Shown here piece by piece: positions 36,650-47,997 of a DNA stretch of 64,000 nucleotides; positions within the stretch are counted from its first letter, which is position 1; every line of letters starts with the position of its first letter. A program made the translations under genes and the position numbers. Origin of the DNA: Chinchilla lanigera (taxonomy: Eukaryota > Chordata > Mammalia > Rodentia > Chinchillidae). The notes beneath the pieces are model-generated. The model had not been told where the DNA came from. It saw nothing but the letters and a program-made list of their open reading frames with translations, and made no database searches. The stretch lies in contig NW_004955484.1 in assembly GCF_000276665.1 (NCBI RefSeq), forward strand, positions 4,696,323 through 4,760,322, given 5' to 3'.

Positions 36650-37250
36650 ATTTTTGTGGGGCGTGGGATACGGATGGAAGTGCTGTGTCCCTTGAGCTGA
36701 GTGTTGATTGTATGGGTGTTATAGAAAGATGCATTGAGCTGAATGCTGAAGATTTGGTGTTTTTTGTAAGTGATGTTGGATCAATTGCACATCCATATGG
36801 AATTAATGAGCCTGGTTTTCTGCCTCACATCTCTGTCTCTGTACAGAAGATACTCATTTCAGGAAAATTAGAAAAGATGAGAATTAGCTTAAATTCCCAA
36901 CAAGGAAGGAATAACTGATGCACCCTTAAGTTAGTGAGATATGACATTAAAAGTGTTTTAAAGAGTTTGCAGAAACATGGGAAATGCCTACAACGCTGGG
37001 TGAGCAAAGCCGATCACAAAAAATCTAGTAAAAGACAATGACAGCTATGTAAAATGTGTGTGGGGAGAAATCTTGGAGGAAGTAATGCTAAGGTGTTACG
37101 AGTGCTTATCGGTTGCCTTTGGATGGTGAAATATTGGGGGATGTTTTCCTTATTTTTATTTGTCTGTACCTTATGAAATTTCAAGACTTTTGTGATGGCA
37201 GAATGAACTCTGAAAAATATTTTTTCCTTCTAAAATAAAAACTTTGCCCT
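36650..37250 (+). repeat. Possible LINE 3' end
   Basis: 'gaattagcttaaattcccaa caagg' and 'tcggttgcctttggatggtg' echo ancient L1 3' UTR text. A 95-codon open frame (36631-36918) sits here without other gene signs. Confidence 0.4.
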
Positions 37251-38160
37251 TAACTTTGTCAACTGCTGTCTTCTTTATTCTTTTAAGCTTTTCTGCTTTT
37301 TGTTCTCCCTATGACACACATTCCTAGTTCTTGGGGCTGCGTACTGTATGAGTCTTCTCACTTGCGACCTCCTGTCTGTCCTGTCCAGTTAAGAGGAGGC
37401 CTTTGGGCTGGGTCTCTTTGTTGTCAAGTTCACAGATGATGCCCGGGGAGGAGAGGCCGGGAATGTCTCTTTGTTGTCCAGACAAGAGGTCAGAGAACTG
37501 GAGTCCAGGTTGTATTTGGAAGGAGAAGGTGAATTGTGCACCCGGTGGATAAGCAATTGTCCTACAGCCTCGATGAGAAATGTTTCAAGTTAGATGCTCC
37601 AGGAGGGCACCAGTTGGAGCCCAAGGAGAAAGTCTTATCTATCCCTCTTTGGTCATAAGGCTGAGGTTCTCGCTTCTTCTCTGAGGATCCACAGAAATAA
37701 AGCCCATTTTTCCCCTCTCTGGAGAAGTAGAAGCAGCCAGGCAGAGAAAAAACCAGAAGTCTAGGGCTGTGACATTCTCAAGACTGTGGGCAGAGGACTG
37801 CGGAGACTGAGCGAGGCACGGTGATTTCTGAAGGAGCGGGACAGACAGAAAGGGAGAAGGGACAGGACACAGAGGAAGGGCTCCAGGCTCAGCGCGCTCC
37901 TTTGCAGCCTGAGGCGCGCCCTTGTTTGATAAGGCTCTGGAAAAGCCAGGGCAGTAGCTCTTCTTCCTCATCACCGAGGCAGCTGGGTAGCAGAGTGGTA
38001 AAGACCAATGGTGGCAGGAGGTACAAGGGAAGAAGGGGCCCGGGGAGGGACATCCTAACACCTGTGCCCCCAGAGCTACATTTTTATCTGTTCTGTATGT
38101 CAGCAGTGCTAGCTAACACTGGCTGCCTAACAAACCTCCCCAAAGCTGAGCGACTTTATT
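37250..38160. other. Intergenic unique sequence
   Basis: Moderately GC-rich, no recognised repeat and no supported gene. Confidence 0.5.
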
Positions 38161-38162
38161 TA

Positions 38163-38240
38163 TTTTTGGTACCGGGAATCGAACTCGGGACCTCATGCTT
38201 GCCAAGCAGGCGCTGTGCCACTGAGCTACATCCCTGGCCA
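38163..38240 (-). repeat. ID SINE
   Basis: 'ttggtaccgggaatcgaact' to 'gagctacatccctggcc'. Confidence 0.9.
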
Positions 38241-38976
38241 ACTTTAAACTGCAACCTTTCCTGTTTAGCTTCAGATTCTGCAGGTCAGCAGTTTGGCCTG
38301 GGCCGAGCTGAGGCAGAGGTCATTTGGGTCTGGATCAGCCTCTGCTGATTGTGGCAAGGCCTTCCTCACCCTTGCAGGGCTCTGGAGAAGCGGAGCTGGC
38401 TGACTGAGGGCTGCTATGCTGCCTTCTCCCCTGGGGCCTTTCCTGCTCCAGTAGTGAGGAATAGCTTGGGCTCGTTTACAAGTTGCCTTCAGATTCCAGG
38501 GCAGGGAGAGAAGGAAGCCCCACAGCACATGCCAGGTGTGCCCTTGGCTCTGCCTTGTGCATAGGAGAGTGGCGGAACCGGTGCAGTGCACCTCAGGGAG
38601 GGAAGGGAGTCTCAGGCCTCTCAACTGGGGCTCCCACATCCCACGCACACCTCCCGGGTTAATCGATGGGAGAGGGGCCTCTTAGTGAGTTCTTCCTGGG
38701 ATTTCCTCCTCCATGTTCTCAAGGATGATATTTCATACTTTTAAAACATCACATATGATCTATGCATGCATGTGCATATTATGAAAATAAAGAACAATGA
38801 AATAATGTATAATCATGAATTTATCTCAGCCCATTAACATTATCTCAGATCATTAACAATAATTCACTTATATTTCACCTACGTGCTTTTCTCTTATGCC
38901 ATCCTCCTCACTTCTCAGGAGAGGTAACATTTCACATTTTGCATTTTTCCATTCCATTAAAAAAGTTAAAATTATC

Positions 38977-39106
38977 TAGGAGTGGTGATGATTTTCTTTT
39001 TTTTTTTTGGTTTTTCTCCGGTACCAGGAACCGAACTCACGACCTTGCACTTGCCAGGCAGGCGCTTTGCCGCTGAGCTAAATCCCCAGCCCTAGGAGTG
39101 GTGATG
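38977..39106 (-). repeat. Young ID SINE with target-site duplication
   Basis: Body 38996-39092 flanked by exact 14-bp repeats taggagtggtgatg (38977-38990 and 39093-39106). Confidence 0.95.
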
Positions 39107-39231
39107 TACTCCTATAATCCCAGCGCTCAGAAGGCTGAGGCAGAAGGATTGCTCCGAGTTTGAGGCCAACCTGGGCTGAGTTTAGGACCAGCCTAAACTA
39201 CATAGCAACATCCTGTCTCAACAAGCAAACA
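39107..39231 (+). repeat. B1 SINE
   Basis: 'tactcctataatcccagcgc' to 'catcctgtctcaac'. The ID insertion lies in its 5' end, so the B1 start is before 38977. Confidence 0.85.
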
Positions 39232-39847
39232 AACTATTTGTTGAGGGGAAAAGAAAACAAAACAGCAATATATTGTAAAGATATGAATACCAATGATACA
39301 AAACCAATATTCACGATTTTTGATTTTTTGCTGTGATACAATATGCATAAGGTAAAATTTGATTTTAACTATTTTTAAGTGTACAACCCAGCAGCATTAG
39401 TTGCATTAGCACTCTTGTGCAACCATTGGTGCTGTTTCTAAAACTTTTTCATCACCCCAACAGAAACTCTGTCCAAATTAAGCAATGACTCCCCATTCTT
39501 CCCTCCTCCCAGCCCCTGGTATTTTATCTACATTCTTTTTCCAGGAACTTGCCTATTTTAGATATTTAATGTAAGTGGATTTTGTAGCATTTGTTCTTTT
39601 GGTTTTGGCTTTTCTATGATGCTTTCCAAGTGTATTCATGCTGTAGCATGTTATCAGCTCCATCCCTTTTTTGTACAGGTGGATAATGTTCCACTGTATA
39701 AATATACCATATTTCTTTATGTGTTCATCTGTCGATGGACACATGGCTTGTTTCCACTATTTTGACTCTTGTGAAAATGATGCAATGAACACTGGTGTGC
39801 AAGTCTCTGAGTCTCTGATTTTAATTCTACCTAGAAGTGGAATTGCT

Positions 39848-40219
39848 GGGCGCCTTAGTTACTTTTCTATCATTGTTGAGACAAAGTACCACATACCCAA
39901 AATCAAGGAAGGAAAAGCTTATTTAGCTCACAGTTTGTGGAGGTTCCAGTCCATAATCCAGTGGCTCCAAGGCAGAGTGGTGTGGCAGAAGGGAGATAGT
40001 TCAAAGTAGCAGAAGACAGCAAAAGCAACATAAGAAAAAAGGGAGGAGTGAGCAAGCAAGCAAGCGCCTATCTTCTCTTTTATTGTATGCAAGCTACCCG
40101 CCCCAGGGCAGGTGCAGCACTCACACCCATAATCCCAGCATTGGCCCAAACAAATTCTAGAAGCCTGCCGCATGACTGCATCAGACTTTAGGGGGACATC
40201 CAGATACAAACCATAACAC
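39848..40219 (-). mobile_element. MaLR-type LTR nested in LINE-1
   Basis: On the minus strand it opens TGTTATGGTTTGTATCTGG and closes with 'gatagaaaagtaactaag'. 'gtgagctaaataagcttttc' supplies the AATAAG-type poly(A) region. It interrupts the L1 at 'attgctggg'. Confidence 0.75.
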
Positions 40220-40697
40220 TGGGTCATATGGGAATTCTATGTGTAACCTTCTGAAGAACCAACAAACTTTTCCACAGAGAACACGCTATTTTACATTCCC
40301 ACCAGAAATGTATGAGGGCTCTAATTTCTCTGCGCCCTTTCCCATACTGCTGTATGTGTATGTGTGTGGTTGTGTATTCTTTTCTTATAGTTACTCTAGT
40401 GGAGATGAATGGTGTCTTCTTGTGGCATTTCCCTAATGGCATTTTTTGGATGATATTCATCATCTTCTCATACGTTTTAAAAATGTCTACTCAAATCCTT
40501 TGTCCACATTTTAATTGGATTTTTTTTTTACATATTTGCAAATATTTTCTCCCATTCTGTGGATTACCTTTGTACTTCTTTTGATACACAAAAATTTATT
40601 TGGATGAAGCTATTTTATCATTTGTTTGTAATTTTGGTGAATCTATTACCAAATTTTACTTTGTTTTGAACTCTGTAACAGTGATATAATTTTTCTT

Positions 40698-40842
40698 TTT
40701 TTGAGAGAGGGTCTCGCTATGCAGTTCAGGCTGGCCTTGAACTCACTATATAGCCCAGGTTGGCCTCAAACTTGTGGCGATCTGCCTGCCTCAGCCTCTT
40801 GAGTCCTGGGATGACAGGTGTGCACCACCATACCTGGCTCTA
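40698..40842 (-). repeat. B1 SINE
   Basis: 'tttgagagagggtctcgcta' to 'gcaccaccatacctggct', within the L1. Confidence 0.9.
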
Positions 40843-41107
40843 GAGTGATATCAATTTGAGTGTAATCTAGAATTTTATTTTTTTAAAATCAGGTTTATAA
40901 GATTATCTATGTTCTTTTGTTGTTCATGCATTTCATGACTATAACATTCCCTTATGTGAATATACTACACATTATTTACCTGTTCTCCTACTGATAGATA
41001 TTTGTGTTTTTCCAGTTATTTCGCTATTACATCAATGCTGCTATGAATATTCCAAGTGATTTTATGGACAGTCTAGCCTAACTTTTTTTTAAAAAATGAC
41101 TAAAGTA

Positions 41108-41190
41108 TGGCTGGCGATATAGCCCAAAGGTGCAAGCGCCAGACTGGCAAGTGCAAGGTCCTGAGTTTAATTCTTGGTACCAAAAAAAAA
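41108..41190 (+). repeat. ID SINE
   Basis: 'tggctggcgatatagcccaa' and 'gagtttaattcttggtacca', A-tail. Confidence 0.87.
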
Positions 41191-41360
41191 AATCAATAAA
41201 TAAATAAAGGGATTTTTAATTGAGCTGCTACTTTCAGTGGAACCATACTTGGAATGTATAGGTACAGATATTTAGCTGAAACAGTCATTTTTCTCATCTA
41301 CCTGTTTGGACTAATTCCTGGGCCATAAACTACAAGAATCATTGCCGTTGAATGTGGTCT

Positions 41361-41893
41361 GTGCCAAGCTACCCTGTAACTCTAACTCTATGATTTGTTG
41401 AAGACAGTAATAGTGAAGATCTGATAATCATGTTTCACTGATTTTGACTGGCGAGCTTATAAATGATATGGAGTTACCCAAGTAAGGGGGGCAAAATGAC
41501 TGTGAAAGGGAACGTTTTCTTTACAGCCCCATGTAGGTTGTGGGGTGTCTGTACAGGGTTTGAAACAACTCAAAGGCCTTTTTGGGAGCTGGAAATCCTC
41601 CAGAACAGACAGATTTACAGTTGTGTGCCAGTCTATACCTTTAATCTTGTGCGATTTCTTGCAAGAAGCAATCAGAGAAGACACAATAAACACAGTTTAC
41701 TGATTGCAAGTTGGGGAGCTTTTAGCAATAGGGGAATGTCCACAGAGGTGGGGGAAATGATTATGAAAAGGAAATTCTTTCATTGCAGTTTTCTTGTAGC
41801 TAAGCTAGGTTGCAAGAACGTCTCCAAATGGCTTGAAATAACTCAAAGCAAAGTCATTTTATACGCTGAAAACTCTCCAAAACAAAGAACCAG
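41361..41893 (+). repeat. Diverged two-copy tandem duplication upstream of HP
   Basis: Copy A 41361-41624, copy B 41625-41893. Collinear anchors: 'gtgccaagctaccctg' / 'gtgccagtctatacc'; 'gtttcactgattttgactgg' / 'gtttactgattgcaagttgg'; 'gagcttataa' / 'gagcttttag'; 'aaaatgactgtgaaagggaa' / 'aaatgattatgaaaaggaaa'; 'tttgaaacaactcaaagg' / 'cttgaaataactcaaagc'. Offset 263-276 bp. Ends about 300 bp before the HP start codon. Confidence 0.85.
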
Positions 41894-42001
41894 ACTGAGT
41901 TTCCTCCTGCCCGACTGCTGTTTTCTGGGAACACTTTTGGCAGGTACACGGGGTCGTAAAGTTGCCAGATTTCCTCGGGGGTTGGTAAAATAACACCAAC
42001 T

Positions 42002-42192
42002 GTGATGCAAGAGCTCAGCTCCTAAGAGAGGCTTGTGGTTTTGTTACTGGAACATGTCAGTGACCTTAACAAGGCCGAAACTGTGTAAACAGGGGAATTA
42101 CACATTAAGGAGGTGGGGTCAGGTCTTGGGGCATAAAAGGCTGAGCTGGTGCCCCTCAGCACCGCTCTTCCAGAAGCAAGACAAGCCAGAAG
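42002..42192 (+). promoter_or_regulatory. HP: HP promoter and 5' UTR
   Basis: TATA box ATAAAAG at 42133-42139; transcription start expected about 25-30 nt further on. Upstream are a C/EBP-like 'gtgatgcaagagc' (42003-42015) and a STAT-like TTACTGGAA (42044-42052). From recall, human HP is induced by IL-6 through C/EBP and STAT3 sites within about 170 bp of its start, so the spacing fits. Site identities are inference. Confidence 0.7.
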
Positions 42193-42197
42193 ATGAG
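42193..42197 (+). CDS. HP: HP coding exon 1 (residue 1, splits 2)
   Basis: ATG AG then donor gtgagt at 42198. Start placed by the TATA box upstream and the family N-terminus MSALGA. Confidence 0.93.
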
Positions 42198-45100
42198 GTG
42201 AGTCTCTCCACACTTCAAGTTCTGCATCCCATCCTTGTTCTCACAGACCAGTACAGCACAAGCTTAATGGAGAGATGCAAAGCTGTAACAAGGAAACGGG
42301 GCAAATGGGCTCTGCTGTAGCGAGTACGGGACTTAGTGTATGAAGTCTTCTCTGGCATGGGTAAAAGAGGGTGCTTTCAGACAGTGCCTTCTTTGCCGGG
42401 AGATGGGATCCACTCAGATTTTATCAGGATGGAAAGCCGTTCTGAAATAGTGAAAGAATAAGACCAGAAACTGAACACCCCCAGGCAATCCCTGAGCGGT
42501 AGCATCTGCAGGCAGGATGGGTACCTGGTAAGCATGGCCTGTATTCTCATGGCCACGGCCATGGCTGTGCTTTCAGGAAGCCACTTCTCCTCCAGGCAGC
42601 CTCCTGGCATTCTTTTTTTTTTTTTTTTTATCTTTTTGAGACAGGGTCTCGCTCTGCAGTTCAGGCTGGCGTTGAGTGCACTTTGTAGCCCAGGCTGGTC
42701 TCAAACTTGCAGTGATCCTCCTGACTCAGCCTCCCGAGTGCTGGGATTACAGGTGTGTGCCACCATGCCCGGCAATTCTTGGTTTTATACACCATTCCTT
42801 CAAGCTAATGCTCATAACATAATAGGAGCAAGTACATATAGATTTTAAATTATAAATTAAAAATCATTTGTTATGGGAAAATTTTAAGAAGTAGAGAGGC
42901 TAGTATAATAACCCCTAGGTTCCCATCTTCAAGTTAGCTTCCTTTTATTAGCAGTGTCTTTGAAGCCCAGTTGTTCAGGGATGTCTGTGGGAGAGTTCTT
43001 TTTGCTAGAGAGCTCATAGAGTCAATTTAATGCTTCCTGGACACAGCCAGAAACTGAGACCCGCTTAGCTCTGTGCTTTCCTATCTTGGTGCTACCTTTC
43101 TGAAGCCTATCTGGAATTCTGGGCAGCATGAAGCTTGCCGGAAGCTGGGTATGCTGAGAGCTGCTAAAGCGGGTGGGTGGGTGGGTGCAACTTCTTGGTC
43201 CCAGCACTTCATGTATCCATTTTCTGGGTTTGTGGGAGGGGTCTGTGTGGATGCGTGTGTGCGTGTGCGTGCATGTGTGTGCGTGAAGCAGGGAGACCAA
43301 CTTTATACTCCTTGTCATCTCTCTGCAGTGCTCTGGGAGCTCTTGTCACCCTCCTGCTCTGGGGACAGCTTTTAGCTGTGGACATTAGCAATGATGTCAC
43401 AGATATTTCAGGTAGGTCTTGCGTCTGAGCAGGAGCCGTGCATCGGCTGCTCTGCTGCGGTGCGCTCAGATCCCACCTGGTCTGCTGGGTCCTTTAGGGA
43501 AGACCCAGCTCCCCCCTCTCACCTGTGGTCCCCTGCCCTTCCCTTGGTTTCCATGTGGAGGTAGGGAGCCTGATTTGCAGAGTGGCTTCCTCTTATCTGA
43601 CTTTTTACAGGTTCCTGGGAACAATTTCTAGATTTTCGCTTCCTTTTCTGGTGTCCTTTCTTTTGCAGACGACAGCTGTCCTAAGCCCCCTGAGATTGCA
43701 AATGGCTATGTGGAGCACCTGGTTCGCTATCAGTGTAAGCCGTACTACAAGCTGCGCACTGAAGGGAACGGTAAGACCCGGACGAGTCCGCCCTGCGCAC
43801 ACCCACCCTCACATCCCCATGATGGTGGGGCTGGGCTGGCCGGTAGTTCCCAGGGACTACTTGGGGCCAGAGATCTGGACTCTCCTAAAGGTTTTGTCAT
43901 CAGTAAAGCCATCCTTTGAGCAAACCCACTTCTCAGTCCCAAGTTTTTCTTTTGATCAGGGGAGGCAATGCCACGTACGCTGCCTGTCTCACAGTAAGAC
44001 CTCTAAGAGAGGAGTGCGTGCCTGCTGCTTTCCCTTCGTTCTCACAGCCCTCCTGTGAAGAGATACTGTTATCAGGAGGAGGAAACTGAGGCACAGAGCG
44101 CTTGAGGATCTCGCCCGAGTTCACACAGCCTGTGAGGGGCAGTCAGGATCTCAGCCCTGATCCCGACCTATCTTGTCAAGACCTCCCTGACCACGGTCTT
44201 CCCACCGCTCAGTTAGCACAGCGCTCCTCCTGTTCCTTCTCGCCCGCACTATCTTCCTCTTCCCTCTTCATCTCCCTCCTAATTCCTTTTTAATACCTCC
44301 TCATCCTGCAATAGTCCAGACTTCATTCCTCTCTGGGCTCACTTCTTTCCTCTTGTTTCAGGAGTGTACACCTTAAACAGTGAGAAGCAGTGGGTGAATG
44401 AGGTCACTGGAGAGAAACTTCCAGAATGCGAAGCAGGTTCGTGCCAAGGGTTCAGTGTGTGGGGAGCCATCTTGGTTCAAAGGTCACAGAGCCCATTCAC
44501 TCCTGTGTGGTTTCCCCTGAGCATACAAAAGCCAAGATGAGGGATCAGGGAGAACCACAGAATATGGGGCTGACCTGGTCAGTAAGGAGATGACTCTCAG
44601 GGGAGCTCAGAGAGCAGCTTGTTCAGTTAGGCCTGAGGGAACTGGCTCAATTCACTGTCTACACTGCCTGATCAGGAGACCTAGGTATACAGGCAGCCTA
44701 CCTAGAGAGCCAGGGTGAAGGGTAAAGCAAGCTCTGGGAAGAATGTGTCAAGGGAGGATGTGAGAGAAGCAGAACCCATGGAGGCAGGGAGGCTGGGGGG
44801 GGGTGGGGCTCCTGTTTTTCCTGGTCAGGAAGAGCTTTTGCTCTCCTCTCTCCTCTGGGAACAGAGGATTTGCCCACCTTCTGCTGTCAGTGTGTGGGGC
44901 CGCCAAGTTGCCGTGGGTTAATTGCCCTGTCTGTAGAGTCTGTGTTCCTGCCTACACTGCTTCAGCCTGTTTAGTCCGTGGAAAGGGATCCCACCGCTCC
45001 CAGCCCTTCCAGTGTGTTCCGGGGAGGTGTGGAAATTCTTCTCTAACATACTCCTCTGATGACATGTTTAAATAACCATTCCGCTCCTCTGCCAGGGTTT

Positions 45101-46147
45101 AAAATCTTGGTGTTACTATTTCTTTAGTGGGTTAGAAAAGCAGAAAATAGAACTCTGCTTTGTGACGTAAACAACAAAAAACCATTATTTTACACTGTAA
45201 ATACTGGAAACAAGACGGGCAGGGATAAGGGCAAAGCATCTGAATAATTCTAGCTTTGAAACACGTGAAGAAAGCGTGTAGGCGGCGGCAACACCCACCC
45301 CTTTCGCCGCGTTCGGGAGGGAGGCGCATCCGAATTTCCGCTCACGGCTGTCTCGCTCTCCCCGACAGTGTGCGGGAAGCCGAAGAACCCGGTGGACCAG
45401 GTGCAGCGCATCATTGGTGGCTCTCTGGACGCCAAAGGCAGCTTTCCCTGGCAGGCTAAGATGATCTCCCGCCATCATCTCACCACGGGGGCCACGCTCA
45501 TCAGTGAACAATGGCTTTTGACCACGGCCAAAAACCTCTTCCTGAATCACACAGAGAACGCCACGGCAGAGGAGATTGCCCCTACTCTGAAACTTTTTGT
45601 GGGAAGAAGGCAGCCAGTGGAGATTGAGAAGGTGGTTTTCTACCCGAACTATTCCACAGTGGACATTGGGCTCATCAAACTCAAACAGAAGGTGCCTGTC
45701 AATGAGCGAGTGATGCCCATTTGCCTGCCTCTGAAGGACTACGCGGAGGTGGGGCGCGTAGGTTATGTGTCTGGCTGGGGGCGAAATGCCAACTTTAGAT
45801 TTACTGAGCACCTCAAGTACGTCACCCTGCCCGTGGCTGAGCAGAACAAATGTGTGGAGCACTACGAGGGCAGCACAGTCCCCGAGGAGAAGACCCAGAA
45901 GAGCCCTGTAGGGGTGCAGCCCATCCTGAACGAGCACACCTTCTGTGCCGGCATGTCCAGGTACAAGGAGGACACCTGCTATGGTGATGCTGGCAGCGCC
46001 TTTGCCGTTCACGACCTGGAACAGGACACCTGGTATGCAGCCGGGATCCTGAGCTTTGACAAGAGCTGCACTGTAGCCGAGTATGGGGTATACGTGAAGG
46101 TGCCCTCCATCCTGGACTGGGTTCGGAAAACCATGGCCGACAACTAA
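42193..46147 (+). CDS. HP: Haptoglobin precursor (single-CCP, Hp1-like); complete gene, five coding exons
   Basis: Secreted liver acute-phase protein that binds free haemoglobin and delivers it to CD163. Coding exons: 42193-42197, 43329-43411, 43669-43770, 44362-44436, 45369-46147; 1044 nt, 347 residues, the length of human Hp1. Signal peptide residues 1-18 (hydrophobic, ends GQLLA). The alpha chain has one CCP/sushi domain with cysteines in [22 protein letters not shown] and AVCGK. The processing site VQR|IIGG is at 102/103. The beta chain (103-347) is a serine-protease fold without activity: Lys143 replaces the catalytic His (TTAKN), Asp187 remains (TVDIGL), Ala296 replaces the nucleophile Ser (GDAGS). 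Sequons N148, N152 and N182 are present; the human site before LTTG is lost (RHHLTTG). No second haptoglobin-like gene follows, as expected outside primates. Confidence 0.98.
42614..42774 (-). repeat. B1 SINE
   Basis: T-tail, 'tttgagacagggtctcgctc' to 'gccaccatgcccggc'. HP intron 1. Confidence 0.92.
43171..43186 (+). repeat. (GGGT)4 G-quadruplex motif
   Basis: Four GGG runs with single-T loops in HP intron 1, about 140 bp before exon 2. Confidence 0.95.
43246..43286 (+). repeat. GT/GC-rich simple repeat
   Basis: Alternating GTGC/GT units, 43 bp before HP exon 2. Confidence 0.85.
43329..43411 (+). CDS. HP: HP coding exon 2 (residues 2-29, splits 30)
   Basis: Acceptor 'catctctctgcag', donor gtaggt at 43412. 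Encodes [17 protein letters not shown] (signal) and [11 protein letters not shown]. Confidence 0.97.
43669..43770 (+). CDS. HP: HP coding exon 3 (residues 30-63, splits 64)
   Basis: Acceptor 'cttttgcag', donor gtaaga at 43771. First half of the CCP domain, [17 protein letters not shown]...; its first Cys is the family's inter-alpha disulfide residue. Confidence 0.97.
44040..44160 (-). repeat. MIR fragment
   Basis: 'gaggaaactgaggcacagag' and 'gttcacacagcctgtgaggg', HP intron 3. Confidence 0.7.
44362..44436 (+). CDS. HP: HP coding exon 4 (residues 64-88, splits 89)
   Basis: Acceptor 'cttgtttcag', donor gttcgt at 44437. Second half of the CCP domain, [11 protein letters not shown]...LPECEA. 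Confidence 0.97.
45369..46147 (+). CDS. HP: HP coding exon 5 (residues 89-347)
   Basis: Acceptor 'tccccgacag'. Encodes the alpha-chain tail, the VQR|IIGG cleavage site and the whole beta chain, ending MADN and TAA at 46145-46147. Contains the chain-linking Cys207. Confidence 0.98.
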
Positions 46148-46250
46148 TGCAAGGCTGGCCGGAAGCCCTTGCCTGGTAGCAAGGGAAAGGTGGATGGGGC
46201 AGGATCGGTTCTGAGCTGCTGGGCATCAGCCCTGCACTGCTGTGTCAGTC

Positions 46251-46256
46251 AATAAA
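46251..46256 (+). terminator. HP: HP poly(A) signal
   Basis: AATAAA 104 nt after the stop, giving a short 3' UTR. Confidence 0.9.
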
Positions 46257-46429
46257 GAGACTGCTTTAGACTCATTTCTGCGCTCAGAATGCTTTTATTT
46301 AGATGGGGGCCTTTTCATTCTCTCATCTATGGTACTGGGCGGCCAAGCGGCATAATTTGCTGGAAATATGGCAGACAGTTGTCCAAGCCACTGAAAATCC
46401 CTGAGGTGATAGTGTCCCACACTGGGGAG

Positions 46430-46610
46430 TCACGCTCAGTGGTTACGTGCCCACTGAATGCCAAGTCTGACAGCTCACTGTTACCCTTGTTTTACAGACA
46501 AGCAAACTCGGAGGGGTGAAGTGCTGCGCCTAATGTTACATAGCTATTTAACAGGGAAGCCGAACTTGAACCTGACCTGTCCGAATGCAAACTCAGAGCT
46601 CTTTTCACTC
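46430..46610 (-). repeat. MIR fragment
   Basis: 'ttgttttacagacaagcaaa ctc' and 'gttacatagctatttaacag', inverted MIR core. Confidence 0.65.
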
Positions 46611-47997
46611 CACTCTGTTGCCTCTTTGAAGAGGATTAGCAGGAAGGGTGCAGGCCTGGAGGGAAGATGCTTGCCCAAGGGTGAAAACAAGTGTGGACAT
46701 GGGCAGTACTTTTACTGGTTGTGCGCCCACCTACCGGTGTCCCAGAAAATAAAGCAGCAGAAAGGCAGGATCTTGACTTGCTGGGTCCAGGTCACAGTGC
46801 AGCCCACAGATGTGCTGAATGCTCTCAGCCCCTGGGCCGTGATCAGTTCCCTGGTCTCGTCCACGACGGGCGTAAACTAGATGAGATCTCTGAAATCTCT
46901 ACCAGTCACAAGGCTCTGAGGTATTTTTGCAGAGTTCTGAGTCTCTTTCTCAGCAGGAAATGCTTTTCTGGGCTTGTAACCCAGCCTCTCCTAGGAGTCA
47001 GATGCAAGCGTGATCTTCTAATGCCCCGAGATAAGGGTCTTGCTACTTAGGCTCCCCCAGGAGAAAGGCGAGAGGGAAGCTTTCTGTGAATCCTTTCTCC
47101 TACAATCCTCTACCTTCTCATCATGCCAAACACATGGCCTTTCCTTCTCATGCTGTAAAAGGCCACTGATGTCGCTATGTTCTCAGCAGGGTCTGCTGTT
47201 CACTCTGAAGCGCTCTTCCCATGTGCTTCCCCAACCCGTAACATTCCACCTGGTCAGAGCTAGTGCACCGAGGGGGACCGAGACCTATGTTTTTAGAACC
47301 TGGGAAGGAAGCAACTGCCAGAAGCTGAAAAATAATACACTTACAAAAAGCTTCTCAGGAAGCAGCAAGTTACATTTTCTTTCAGCAGTATCAACACTAA
47401 GTTTTCTAGAACAACCCACCCGTTTTTGAACAATTATGACTGTACTAGGTGCTTCTTGGCCATACCCAGAAGTGATAAAAAGAAAATCTCTGCTATATTC
47501 TCAATCACCTATCTTCTCTGCCTCTTTCCTCCCATCTAACTGGCCTCCTCCTTGGCTTCCTGGAACAGGCCCTGTATCATTCTCTGAGCCTCCCCGCCTG
47601 CAAAAGGACCTCCTGCTCTCCCTGTGACTCGAGCGGCACCTCCTCTCAGAAAGCTTTATCCTTGTCCAGGACTCACCCGAATGCAGCACCTAGCATTTGA
47701 TGGGGCATACAGCACATATTCAGTAAATTACTTATGGAATGGAAAGCAACTAAGATCAGATCTAAAGTATAAATCAGGCCTTTCGAGCATGATGAGAGAA
47801 TTTTACGCATGCAAGTTCTCAATTTTTACTGGTATCTGAGCACTTACTGCGTATCAACTACTGTAATTCAGGCTGGAGAACAGAAAATCTGACTAAGTGA
47901 CTTGGCGAGGAAGATATGTTATTCTTTCATAGCAGTCTGGAGGGACGCAGGTCTGGAGTTTACTCAGGAGCTCAATAACATCATCACGGGTCATAGT

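Larger units (their letters stand above)
33230..36650 (+). mobile_element. Fragmented ancient LINE-1 with SINE insertions
   Basis: A/T-rich sequence with scattered L1 ORF2 echoes: 'taaaaggcaaaagttgtcag' (33483), 'aaatgggcaaatttctagac' (34673), and 'catctggcttcactggcaaa ttcctccccc' (35094), equivalent to the PDGF region. Heavily stopped. SINEs at 33672, 34744, 34953, 35541 and 36066 interrupt it. Confidence 0.75.
39330..41090 (-). mobile_element. Inverted ancient LINE-1 split by a MaLR LTR
   Basis: Left part 39330-39847 ('taagtgtacaacccagcagc', 'tcatctgtcgatggacacat', 'agaagtggaattgctggg'); right part 40220-41090 ('gggtcatatgggaattctat', 'tttacattcccaccagaaat'). These are adjacent stretches of an L1 3' end in antisense. 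Confidence 0.85.

Noticed and set aside
36631..36918. 95-codon plus-strand open frame in the DHODH-HP interval
   Set aside because: No promoter, splice sites or recognised domain; it lies in AT-rich LINE-like sequence.
45185..46012. 275-codon minus-strand open frame
   Set aside because: Exact antisense of HP exon 5, whose plus frame is haptoglobin.
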